Positions 9,245 to 18,605 of a DNA stretch of 64,000 nucleotides are shown here, piece by piece. The notes below the pieces were generated by a model. That model was not told the DNA's origin. It saw only the letters and a program-made list of their open reading frames with translations, and did no database searches. Each line of letters begins with the position of its first letter. The stretch's first letter is position 1. The position numbers and the translations under genes were made by a program. Location: positions 848,001 to 912,000 of the forward strand of contig NC_088943.1 of assembly GCF_033473495.1 (NCBI RefSeq), given 5' to 3'. The stretch is from Cercospora beticola. Its lineage: Eukaryota > Ascomycota > Dothideomycetes > Mycosphaerellales > Mycosphaerellaceae.

Positions 9245-11152
9245 ATGGCAGACATCAGCTCATCCAGCAGCTCATCGGCTGATCTTACACCAACATCGTC
9301 CGCAGAACCAAGCACAACGCCCTCTACGCCACCAGTATGCCACAAGTCACTTTCAAGGAAGCAAGAAAACTTGAGCAGACAAGAACGCATCAACAGATGG
9401 CGCCCATCTTACCATTTCCTATCGGCATCTGGTTGGATGAATGATCCTTGTGGACCTGGATATGACCCGAAAACAGGCCTCTATCACATCTCATATCAAC
9501 AAAACCCGAATGGAGTAGACTGGGGAGATATTGCCTGGGGCTCAGCAATGAGTCGAGACTTGATACACTGGGACCACAGAGAGACGCCTTCACTGTCTCC
9601 AGACTCACCTTATGACAATAAAGGCGTCTTTACGGGATGCCTCATCAACGCACGAGATGACTCTTTGACCTATGCCTACACATCTGTGAACTGCTTGCCA
9701 ATCCATCATACTCTCCCGCATGTCCGAGGCTCAGAGTCGTTAGCACTAGCAAAGTCATACGATGGTGGGCAAACATGGTCGAAGATAGATGCGAATCCAA
9801 TACTGCCTTCTGAACCAACGAGTCTCGAGGTGACTGGGTGGCGAGATCCGTTCGTCGCAGCGTGGCCTCGAATGGCTCGATTCCTGGACATGGATGAAGC
9901 AGATACTCTGTTCGGCATCATCTCTGGAGGCATCAGAGACGTCACACCAACAACCTTCCTCTACGCTGTTGATGCAAATGATTTGAGCAAATGGCGTTAC
10001 ATTGGCCCTCTAACAAACTTTGGTCTGAATATGCGTCCCTCACGGTGGTCGGGCGACATGGGAAAGAATTGGGAAGTGACAAACTTCACCACATTGCGAG
10101 ACGAGCACGATCCGAAGTGCGAACGAGATCTGCTTGTCATGGGCACAGAAGGTTGCGTGCCTAGTCGATCACCATCAATAGCAGGATCATTTGGTCCGTC
10201 GAGACCTGCGCGTGGACAGCTGTGGATGGCAGGAAGTCTACGTCAACCTCAAAACACTTCATTTTCTGGGCCTGTGGAGATGACATACAACTACGGCGGC
10301 CATCTCGACCATGGATGCCTGTATGCTGCAAATTCGTTCTACGATCCAAAGTCGCATCGGCAAATCGTCTGGGGCTGGGTCACAGAAGAAGATCTCTGTG
10401 ATGATCTGCGCCATGCTCAGGGCTGGAGTGGCTTGCTGTCAATGCCTCGCGAACTGAGCATGCAAACGCTTCGTCACGTTGTTGGCGCTTCCACGTCAGA
10501 CCTGTCAAGCATTACTTCTATCGAGCGCGAACCAGATCGCTTCGGCTCGTACACCATTCGCACGCTCGCCAGCCAGCCTTATCCCGCACTCATCAAGCAC
10601 CTCCGATCAGCCCCATGCGTGCGACTAGCACAACTACAAAACAAAGAACTCAGCAACGGAATCCACAACGTCACATTCAACTCAAACGAAATCAAAACCA
10701 ACCGCTGGGAACTCGACTGCATTCTCAAAGTCTCAAAAGGCACACAAACCATCGGCCTCAGCATCGACCACAAAGGCGACTATTCCCGCTCCACGACCCT
10801 CTTCTTCGACCAATTCTCCGAAACCTTCACAATCAACCGACCTGCTTTCTCAGTCCTCAACTCCTCCGAACTTATCAACAGCGCTCCCGAACATGCACCA
10901 CATACTTTATTCACGACACGAGATCCTATCACTGGCAAACTCGAACAAGAGAACTTACACATCCGAGTCTGGAGAGATAATTCCGTGTTAGAAGTTTTTG
11001 TAAATGGTCGAACCGCTATCACGACGAGGATATATGCTGCGGAGGAGACCTTTGGGATGAGATTCTTCGCGGATGATGTACCGAATGGGATTGCGGATGT
11101 GCCGAGTATGCTTGTTTCGGCGACGTTGTGGGATGGGATTGGGATTCATTAA
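9245..11152 (+). CDS. GH32 family beta-fructofuranosidase (intracellular invertase type), 635 residues
   Basis: A single-exon gene. The three GH32 signature regions are present in order: WMNDPCG at residues 64-70 with the nucleophile Asp67, the WRDPF motif with Asp201 as transition-state stabiliser, and an E-V-T segment with Glu277 in the place of the usual EC acid/base glutamate (Cys is replaced by Val). An N-terminal five-blade propeller is followed by a C-terminal beta-sandwich (about residues 440-635). The N-terminus is a Ser/Thr-rich polar stretch with no signal peptide, so the enzyme should act in the cytosol on imported sucrose or related fructosides, which fits the divergent transporter. 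Substrate choice between sucrose and fructans is not resolved. The length is in the range for fungal intracellular invertases. Confidence 0.92.
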   Translation: MADISSSSSSSADLTPTSSAEPSTTPSTPPVCHKSLSRKQENLSRQERINRWRPSYHFLSASGWMNDPCGPGYDPKTGLYHISYQQNPNGVDWGDIAWGSAMSRDLIHWDHRETPSLSPDSPYDNKGVFTGCLINARDDSLTYAYTSVNCLPIHHTLPHVRGSESLALAKSYDGGQTWSKIDANPILPSEPTSLEVTGWRDPFVAAWPRMARFLDMDEADTLFGIISGGIRDVTPTTFLYAVDANDLSKWRYIGPLTNFGLNMRPSRWSGDMGKNWEVTNFTTLRDEHDPKCERDLLVMGTEGCVPSRSPSIAGSFGPSRPARGQLWMAGSLRQPQNTSFSGPVEMTYNYGGHLDHGCLYAANSFYDPKSHRQIVWGWVTEEDLCDDLRHAQGWSGLLSMPRELSMQTLRHVVGASTSDLSSITSIEREPDRFGSYTIRTLASQPYPALIKHLRSAPCVRLAQLQNKELSNGIHNVTFNSNEIKTNRWELDCILKVSKGTQTIGLSIDHKGDYSRSTTLFFDQFSETFTINRPAFSVLNSSELINSAPEHAPHTLFTTRDPITGKLEQENLHIRVWRDNSVLEVFVNGRTAITTRIYAAEETFGMRFFADDVPNGIADVPSMLVSATLWDGIGIH

Positions 11153-11675
11153 GCATAGTGTAGCATGATGGAGTTTTTCGGGAGTGGTAGATATAGATAG
11201 AGATGAAGAAGCGCGCTGTTCAGACTCGCGCTATGATTATTCGATTTAGTCTGTCGGATCTGCAGGCATCTCAGACCCTGTCCTAGAGATGGAAGAAGAT
11301 CGAAGAACGAAGGATGACGATTTTCGGGCCCGATGATTTCTCTGAATTGATGATATTGCATATGAACGAGCTTGGACAATTGAACTTCGACTGCTTTACA
11401 TGATAGCCTTGCCCAACTGAACAGCAATGGTTGTTGTACTCTGTCCTTCCACCTTGCTGTCGAAGAATTGAAAACCTCGGCGATGACAAAGCAGCGATAG
11501 GCCAACAACATCGTCTTGTCCACTCGGGAAAGATCTGCATCCTGATCCATTGCGGCTGAGAAAATGATGAGCAACAACATCATGCATACAGCAAGTAATT
11601 GTGCACGTTCCAAACATGTCCGCACCAAATCGAGCAATGTCCCATCCAGCCTCAAAATCATGTTAACAAATCAAA
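11153..11675. other. Intergenic DNA downstream of the GH32 gene
   Basis: It holds a minus-strand open frame of 170 codons (11661-11149) that starts 14 bases from the next gene and overlaps the GH32 stop. It has no recognisable domain and I do not call it. No other signal is seen. Confidence 0.4.
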
Positions 11676-12215
11676 ATGAAACCACCCGCCAACCCTCCCG
11701 GCATTATTGAAGCCCTCTCACCTACAGAAACAGCCAAACTCCAAATCCAAACCCTCTACGCAGCAATAACAGAAGCCCACAATGCTCGACAATACAACCG
11801 CAATGAAGAACCTTGGTATTCTGCGATGACGTGCTCTCCCAATCTACAAATCGAAGTTGCATACGGTAGTCGTTCACACGTGAGTATTGACGAATACCTC
11901 GAAACGGGGAAAGTCCTATTTGGTGGAAATCCAAATTTATTTGTGGAAGTTACGAATCTGGAGATTGATGTCTGGATTGGAGATGGGAGGAAGAGACAAG
12001 GGGGAATGCAAGAATGGTCTGCGACTGTTTGGGCACAGCAGGCTTTGAGGGATGGGGAAGTGGGGTTGGTGAGGAGGAGTGTGGTGATTGCGGAGTTTAG
12101 GAAAGATGGGAATGATGATGCAGAGGGCGGAGGAATTGGGGAGTTGGGGTGGGAAGGATGGAGGTGTGTTAGTTTTAGAAATATCAAAGGGATGGATGAT
12201 GGGGTCGGGTTGTAA
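11676..12215 (+). CDS. Small protein with a possible SnoaL/NTF2-like fold, 179 residues
   Basis: A single exon from ATG at 11676 to TAA at 12213-12215. The N-terminal helix region (residues about 14-40), a YS-type loop, and a series of short beta-strands ending in a W-R-C-V-S-F strand are laid out like SnoaL or NTF2-like proteins, which are small cone-shaped folds used as enzymes or binding domains. The match is by overall pattern, not by catalytic residues, so no activity can be given. There is no signal peptide and no membrane segment. A Gly/Asp-rich insert lies near residues 148-160. Its stop is 23 bases from the stop of the convergent neighbour, so the 3' untranslated regions must overlap. 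Confidence 0.7.
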   Translation: MKPPANPPGIIEALSPTETAKLQIQTLYAAITEAHNARQYNRNEEPWYSAMTCSPNLQIEVAYGSRSHVSIDEYLETGKVLFGGNPNLFVEVTNLEIDVWIGDGRKRQGGMQEWSATVWAQQALRDGEVGLVRRSVVIAEFRKDGNDDAEGGGIGELGWEGWRCVSFRNIKGMDDGVGL

Positions 12216-12238
12216 GAATGATTGATTGAGTGCAGGTT

Positions 12239-12928
12239 TTACTCTACGACTGTAAAAGTCGCAGTCTTCACTAAGTTCATCTCGATCGTTGGACCTTCGG
12301 GTCTCCTGCTCACCGAGCCCTGCGCGAAGACTTCAGCTTTCATTCCAACTCTCCACCACGATACTCGATTCATATCATTCCCGAGACCAATCTCATACGT
12401 CCTTCCCACTTCCAAGCCGGCGGTCTGATCCGTCATCTCCCTCATGAGATCCTTCGCGATGGCGTCCATCTCCGGATCCGTCGAACACGGCTGTTCTCCC
12501 TCACCATGTCCAGGAATTTCAGAAGAAGCTGGTGTCTGGAATGTATGTCGCACGATATACGCCTCAGATCCATCATTGAGCGGAGGAATCTCTGCTACGC
12601 TGTCCAAGGTCTCTGTCAAACTCTCCGGTACCCTGTACTGCACGTCGATGACTCTGCGTTTTGCCAATTCCCCGCTCGACGTGTCTTTGAAGGTAAGACC
12701 TTGATAATCGAGTGCGAGCGAGCGGTGGTAGAGAACAGTATGAAAGGTGTCGATTGTGATGGTCTGTGGATTGTTCGTAAAGTTCGCTGAGAGAGTGATG
12801 GTGAAGGGTTGATTGCCAGATTTTGAGAGCGTTGGACTGCTCGTCGATATCGAGATCGAGATCTTGGGGTGCAAGTTGGACATATTGCGTTTTGTCGGGG
12901 ACAAGAATTTCTTGAGGGACTGCAGCAT
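12239..12928 (-). CDS. Hypothetical fungal protein, 229 residues
   Basis: A single exon; the first ATG is at 12928, since the two codons before it begin with a non-ATG triplet. An alternative start is the Met at 12880. After a short basic N-terminus (KKFLSPTKR) there is an alternating Ser/Thr/Ile stretch (about residues 20-50) that looks like beta-strands of an immunoglobulin-like or arrestin-like sandwich. A conserved-looking WWRVGMKAEVF strand lies near the end. I do not recognise the family. No signal peptide or membrane helix is present. It is convergent with the SnoaL-like gene and its coding composition is good throughout. Confidence 0.65.
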   Translation of the reverse strand: MLQSLKKFLSPTKRNMSNLHPKISISISTSSPTLSKSGNQPFTITLSANFTNNPQTITIDTFHTVLYHRSLALDYQGLTFKDTSSGELAKRRVIDVQYRVPESLTETLDSVAEIPPLNDGSEAYIVRHTFQTPASSEIPGHGEGEQPCSTDPEMDAIAKDLMREMTDQTAGLEVGRTYEIGLGNDMNRVSWWRVGMKAEVFAQGSVSRRPEGPTIEMNLVKTATFTVVE

Positions 12929-14243
12929 AGACAATTTGCGGAGGCTGTGGTGACCTCTTGATGCTCATGTGTGTGTCGCTTTCGTCGAATGTGTTCGTTT
13001 GCTGGGCACCGTTGAAGTGGTTTACTTCGTGAATGCAGTTGCCTTCGACTCAAAAAGCCCCACTTATCGTCCAAGTCAGGCAACAGAACTTTACTACTGC
13101 CTCCACAGACCAACTACTTCCTTCATGCAGCTTCATGTGACCAACACAGCTGATGTAGCACGAGGATGACTTCACTCTGATGTTGGAACAAGCCAACATG
13201 TGACACTGCCAAGAAATACTTGGAATAGCTTGCAGATGCCACAGGACGAGGCGCAGTAAATCCTGTCAATGCATGAAACCAAGTTCAAATCAGTTGGACT
13301 CCACAACACAAAGCGACGGCAAATAAGAATGTTGCACAAAGGGTCGAAGCGCTCGGAAGAATACCACCGATGTTGTTCTGTCGATCCTTCTGATCCTTCA
13401 ACGAGAATCCTGGACAACCCGCCCGCTGTACCTCACAGCTGAGGTAGCATATCGGACATCTGCATTGTGTAGATGCACGGGACGGGCGCGGGTATGAGAG
13501 CTTGTTGGTCCTTTGCCGAGATCTACGCTGCTGCAGCTGGCTATAAGCGTTGGCTTAGTTGGTTTTAGGTGGAGAGCTTGGGCACGCTTTGCTGCCAGCG
13601 AGCAAGACTTTATCGATCCCTATGGACTGTCCGTAGGTGAAGATGCAGGAAATGCCTCGTGACGAACCTTTAATTGTTAGTGATAGCAGGTGCAGCACCA
13701 TATGAATCAACACAAGCTCCGAGAACACGCTGCGATCCGTAGAAAACTCCTCAATTGGCCATTTCCTGTGCTCGTGACGGTATTCGTTGAAGAAGAATGA
13801 GAGAGCGTCGAGCTTCATGCGACACATTTAGAACAGACGTAATCCACTTCGTCCTTCCGCAGCGCTCGCTCCACATTTGTTGCTCCGTGTCATGATAGCG
13901 CAAATAGATATTCAATACGAGAATTGGGAGTTGTTGGTTCGAGCCGATATTCTGTGCTTGCAATCCTTTGACTGTATAGCCTTCTTTATGGCTGTGCCTA
14001 TGATGCATTGGTGTAACCGGGCCCGTTTTGGTCGCTGAGGCTTGCAATGGCATCTTTTATGACGAATGGATGTGTTGGAACAGGTCCTCCGAGAGAATCT
14101 ATGCCGACTCCTTCAGTCAGAGACATAAAAGAAGTCGAATGCCTTCTCCAATCGAAACTGTATCAAGCACCAGAACTCCCAATCGTACCTCAACCTTCAC
14201 TATCAATCAGCACAATACCTGCCAAGTCAGCTTTTCACTGACC
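12929..14243. other. Intergenic DNA, no gene recognised
   Basis: About 1.3 kb between divergent genes. Open frames up to 100 codons occur but none has a domain or a convincing start and composition. The right end is the promoter of the secreted protease. Confidence 0.5.
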
Positions 14244-15358
14244 ATGCACTTCAGCACACTTGCAGCACGCTGTGCATTGGCAGCCTCCCTCTGCCTCGTA
14301 GGGACCAACGCAGCACCTGCCTCATCCAGGTCGATGGCAGTCCGCAGCTACCAATCCGATGGCAGTGTCCACATCGCCGAACGAGACATCGACAACATCC
14401 AGGATGCCGCTCCGGAGGACATGTTGCAAGAGATTGATGACATCCTCGGAGACATCCATACCAAGTCGAAGCGCGGAACCATTGTCAAGAGACTCGCAAG
14501 CCAATACTTGCCTGATTTCGATATGAACAACCCGACCGATTCAGGCCATGTGCAGCAGCTCAAGGACGGCCAGACGGATGCTGTCCAGCTAGCCTCTTAC
14601 TTGGAGCAGTCCTGGTCCAACGCCGTCGACAACGGAATTTATGGCCATTACTTTGGTGATGCGGACAAGGACGCCGTACAGAAGGTGTACAAAAGTATGT
14701 GCTTCAGATATGTGCTCCAGACATTTGCTCAAGTGGCTGCTTTGCTGACCTGTGACTCCCGCAGACATCTGGGGCACCGATGACCAAGAAGGCTCCATCG
14801 ATCTCGGCTACATCTTCTGGACCAACAAGGATATCAAGGGTATCTGCACGACTCCAGGAACCGAGAAAGTGGGCGATAGCATCACCCTGGCCTATATTGG
14901 CAATCTCGTACGCAACAACCAGCAAATCGCCATCGCGCATATGTGTGATCAGGGCTACGACGTCCCAAAACGTTCAGACGTCAGCTGTGATAGCTTGGGG
15001 TCCACAGTCAGCACGCTGATGGACGTTCTTGGTGCGATCATTCTTCGTACGTACCATCCTTATTCGAAATCGCCGTGCACCTGAGAGAGCTTGAGCTGAC
15101 GGGAGGGCAGACGAATACACCCACTTCGACCGCATCGGCAAGGCCGCGACCGGTACCCACATTGGAGACAAGGCCTATGGACCTCTCGATGTCAAGGGCT
15201 TGAGTGATGCCGACAAGCTGATCAATGCCGACAGCTACCGGTGGCTGGCGCTTGAGTATTACTGGACAACGGTCTGTGGCAAGACTTTCTCGGGTCCCAG
15301 AGATGACAGAGACAATGACGAGAGTGCTTGTCAGCCAGGAAAGTGCATTGTCCAGTGA
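14244..15358 (+). CDS. Secreted aspzincin-type (M35-like) metalloprotease, 326 residues
   Basis: Three exons, 14244-14694, 14765-15046 and 15111-15358, with introns of 70 and 64 bases (GTATGT...CAG and GTACGT...CAG). The second intron splits the codon of the first zinc-binding His. Spliced, the protein has a signal peptide (LAASLCLVGTNAAPA near residues 10-24), a pro-region with a KSKRG site, and a catalytic domain with HEYTH at residues 245-249 and a G-D-K-A-Y-G motif whose Asp264 fits the third zinc ligand of aspzincins. The ADSYRWLALEYYWTT segment is typical of the M35 family and of Lys-specific metallo-endopeptidases. It should be secreted and cleave extracellular protein. Cys residues in the mature part probably form disulfides. 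Exact peptide-bond preference is unknown. Confidence 0.85.
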
Positions 15359-16473
15359 TGAGTTGATGGTTGATACTTGGCGAAAGGAGTTCGGAGAGGA
15401 TTGGAGCTTGAACTTGGGAAGGGACAACAGACTTTCGTTATTACTTGCGGCTAAAGGTTTATACGAGCACACGTGACACAGTTAGCCTCAGGCAGAACAA
15501 CAATGGGAAATGCAAATGCAATCACACCTCCACCTTTCTAACCTACATCCTCCTCGAAACACGCTGTCGACCTGCTGCATCGAATGCGAGAACTGCACCG
15601 CAGCTTTGCACGCCTCCAGATCTCAGCTGATATCCATGCTAAAGGCCAGGATCGTGGGCGCAGCAAGCCTTTTCAGCTGCAGAGGCTGTGATGAAACTCC
15701 ATCGCCCTCCTGCCGGCTTTGCTCGCTCCATCCCCGCGCCTTCCGAGATGAGGCCAAGGCGCATCGAAGCAGAGGCAAGGCAGAGTTGCTGCCAAGACGA
15801 TCCAACTGACTTCTCCTGTGATATTGTAGGATGAATCGGTCCAACGGCCTGAGACATGACGACTCAGAAGCGGAAGCACGATGGCGCTGTTGCGCTCACC
15901 TCCATTCTCGCCAAGTCGCGGCCGGCCGTAGATGTACGTGTAACCAACAAACACGAGCTGCGGTGTTGATCACGGGGAGTGAAACATTCCTGAGGCTGCT
16001 CGCGGACGGAGCAGGCGAGATGGGGTCGGTGGCATGACTCGGGTGTTCTGAGCAGTCTCACGACAGAACAAGTTCCTGCCGCATCTTCACATTCCGACAG
16101 CCAATAGAGTGATCTACACACGTGCTGTGGGGTCAACGGTACGCTATTCCAGGAGCACAGCGTAGTCACAACGCATGCTTGGCAGCTGACCGTATGTATT
16201 GACCTGGTTTCCTGTTTGTCGATTCAAGAATGCAGGTGCATGAACGAGACGAGACGACGAAAGAACCATCCCTGGAAGAAGGAACGATCAAGGATTTCGG
16301 ATCTCGCGACTCCTGCGCATGGCTAAGAACTGCACGTCGCGAAGTATAAGAACTGGCAACACCACATCCGAATAAGAGAAGGCCCCTAAGAGCCAACCAA
16401 GCAAGGCGCCAATTCGTTTCTGCATCAAACCCAACCCAAGACATTCAGCACGAAACATAAGGACAACGCCACC
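15359..16473. other. Intergenic DNA
   Basis: About 1.1 kb. No gene is recognised. TATAAG at about 16345, some 130 bases before the next ATG, could serve as a TATA element for the secreted protein gene. Confidence 0.45.
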
Positions 16474-17001
16474 ATGCTCGCCATAACAATCATCTCCACC
16501 TTCGCTGCCTTAGCAGCAGCACAAAATCTGTTCGCAGGCGGCTATGGCCAACAACCCAGCTGCACCATAACTCAAACCCCAACATCCTACACCTGCTGCG
16601 GACCAATCGCAGCCGCAACTGCAACTTCATACACAAACTGCGGAGGCTGTGCCCTGGAGACCGACGAATCCAGTTTCCCACTCTGTCGCTGCGTATCGCC
16701 ACCACCAATCGTTGCCTTTCTCACCAGCACAATCACAGCCTGCGCGCCAACAACAACCAGCTCTCTCACGACTAAATACAATGCCAAGTGCACGAAGAAC
16801 ATCACCAAAACGAAGCCTGCGTGCGGCGACTGCGGGCACGTCTATGCGACGACTAAGACTTCGTTGACGAATTGTGGAGGGTGCGCGTTGGCGACGCAGA
16901 CAGTGGAGGATGAGGGTGCGTTTGGTATCTGTGCGTGTCCTACTGAGAGTGTAACGACTGTGACTGCTTGCAAGAGAGCAGCACCTACTCCTTATTCTTG
17001 A
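16474..17001 (+). CDS. Small secreted cysteine-rich protein, 175 residues, with an internal repeat
   Basis: A single exon. The N-terminus is a signal peptide (hydrophobic residues 2-15, likely cut after the Ala run at AAAQ). The mature part has 16 Cys and is rich in Thr. Two related modules are present: a YTNCGGCALET segment near residue 50 and an LTNCGGCALAT segment near residue 130, each followed by a C-x-C pair (LCRC, ICAC). This suggests an internal duplication with a conserved disulfide pattern. Proteins of this size and make-up are candidate effectors or cell-wall proteins in plant-associated fungi, but nothing in the sequence proves such a role. The next gene downstream encodes a shorter protein with the same C-x-GCAL motif. 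Confidence 0.8.
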   Translation: MLAITIISTFAALAAAQNLFAGGYGQQPSCTITQTPTSYTCCGPIAAATATSYTNCGGCALETDESSFPLCRCVSPPPIVAFLTSTITACAPTTTSSLTTKYNAKCTKNITKTKPACGDCGHVYATTKTSLTNCGGCALATQTVEDEGAFGICACPTESVTTVTACKRAAPTPYS

Positions 17002-17533
17002 GAAGGAGGGTTTGAATTTTGATTCATGGATTCTCGTTTTCGAAAAAAGATGCTTGAGCTTGAGTGATGGTGGTTGTCGCGTGACACATCTCACGACCGC
17101 GCGCGCGGAACAGAAAAGCATCTAATTTTGGTATTTACTGATCGTTATTCTCTTCATGTGATAGCTTTCCTACAAAGCAAAGTGTTTATTTGATACACTC
17201 ATGAAATATTCGCGCGAGGTCTCCACGAGCGGCTGACTGACTTTTGTTATGGCTAAGCATTGATGGAATGTATTGGGCGACCCACAAACATTGTGCCACA
17301 GACTTGATCACGCTGCGAAATACGATCGGGACATCCGACAGCTTTGTGACGGGCAGTGTAACGTTGAAGGAAGAGCTGAAAGCTGAAGCGTAATCCAGCC
17401 AATTGCACATGTTAATCGCATACTCGACGAAATCAAGTGAGAGATATAATTGTTGCACCATGTAGTCAACATCAAACCCAATCCACAAAAGAACAACAAT
17501 CTCAGACATTCACATACAGAATCGACATCAAAC
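17002..17533. other. Intergenic DNA between the two secreted cysteine-rich genes
   Basis: It contains the 3' flank of the first gene and the promoter of the second. A TATAAT at about 17445 lies some 90 bases before the next ATG. No gene is seen. Confidence 0.45.
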
Positions 17534-17866
17534 ATGTTCACTGAAGCCATTCTCTTCTTCGCGACCCTCACAACCTCCTCTCTCGCCTATATTCAATCCT
17601 GCAACAGCAAGATCAGTAGCACTATCAGCAGCGCTCCCAGCTGCACCCACACCACAACCTTCGCCGAAGACTCTTGCTGTCCCGATATCCCCTCAGAAAC
17701 CAAATACATCATCAGCGACTGCAAAGGTTGCGCCTTAACAACCGAGACAATTCCTCTGAATTGCTTTGCACCATGCACAGCTTCGCAAACAGTGGATCCG
17801 ACTTTGACAACGACGATTACGGAGTGTGATGCGGTGGTTACGTTGGATACGAAGGTTGATGGATGA
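17534..17866 (+). CDS. Small secreted cysteine-rich protein, 110 residues, relative of the preceding gene
   Basis: I start at ATG 17534, because it gives a clean signal peptide (hydrophobic residues 5-18, likely cut near SLAY); the frame is open further upstream but begins with polar residues. The mature part has nine Cys, an SCCP pair and a C-K-GCALTTET segment that matches the CGGCALxT motif repeated in the neighbouring 175-residue protein. The gene thus looks like a single-module relative produced by local duplication. It ends with an ordinary TGA at 17864-17866. Function is unknown; secretion is the only firm inference. Confidence 0.7.
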   Translation: MFTEAILFFATLTTSSLAYIQSCNSKISSTISSAPSCTHTTTFAEDSCCPDIPSETKYIISDCKGCALTTETIPLNCFAPCTASQTVDPTLTTTITECDAVVTLDTKVDG

Positions 17867-18605
17867 GGAAGGGGGAGGAGAGTAGATGAGAAGGGCGAAA
17901 GCGAGGAGGAAGGCTGGGAAGGTTTGAGGAGAGTGAGATGAAAAAATCGATGCTTTGGATACGAGTAAAAGAGGCTGGTTATGAATTGATTGTCACGTTT
18001 CTACCCAAAAGATAGAGTGGTTGAGGATCGCGACGTGATCTGGATAATGTAAGCGTGTAAAATTATTCAGGATCAGGAAACCTGCGTTGTTCTGACGAAG
18101 GGGTATACGTTGTTCACATGAATATAATACAATTCAGAATAAAGCCCGAGGGTAAGTAAATCAGCGGCCTGCCTGCTTCCCAAGCCGGCTGATCTACGTG
18201 ATCGTGAGACTCCCTGCCACGAGGGGTCATACATTGTACAGCTGTGTTTCGAGAGGAGTGCTGGCAACCTCAGCGAGTCTCGAATACTTCGCTTCATGTG
18301 GTCATCACATCGTTCCTTCTTCACAGTCGTGTGAAATCTCCTCATGTCTGAATCGTCATTGCGTGCTGCTGCTGAGAGTTAGCAACCGCAGACCATTGGA
18401 GCTCTTTGATGAGGTCCTGAAGGCGCCTCATTCGCAGCCGACGGCTCTTGCGCGGACGTGCTCAATGAAGCATCCTTTGCGCGAATCATTGTCCAAAACG
18501 TAGGGCTAATGGGACGATAAGGTTTGGGCATTCGCAGAGTCGTCTTCATGTTTCCCACCTGCGTCCAGAGCAGTCTCAACATCGTGAGCCAACCAACGCC
18601 ATACT
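17867..18605. other. Intergenic DNA between convergent genes
   Basis: About 740 bases, the joint 3' flanks of two genes. Nothing recognisable. Confidence 0.45.

Noticed and set aside
11149..11661. Minus-strand open frame of 170 codons with hydrophobic stretches
   Set aside because: It overlaps the GH32 stop and starts 14 bases from the next gene. No family is recognised, so I leave it uncalled, although it is the most gene-like of the rejected frames.
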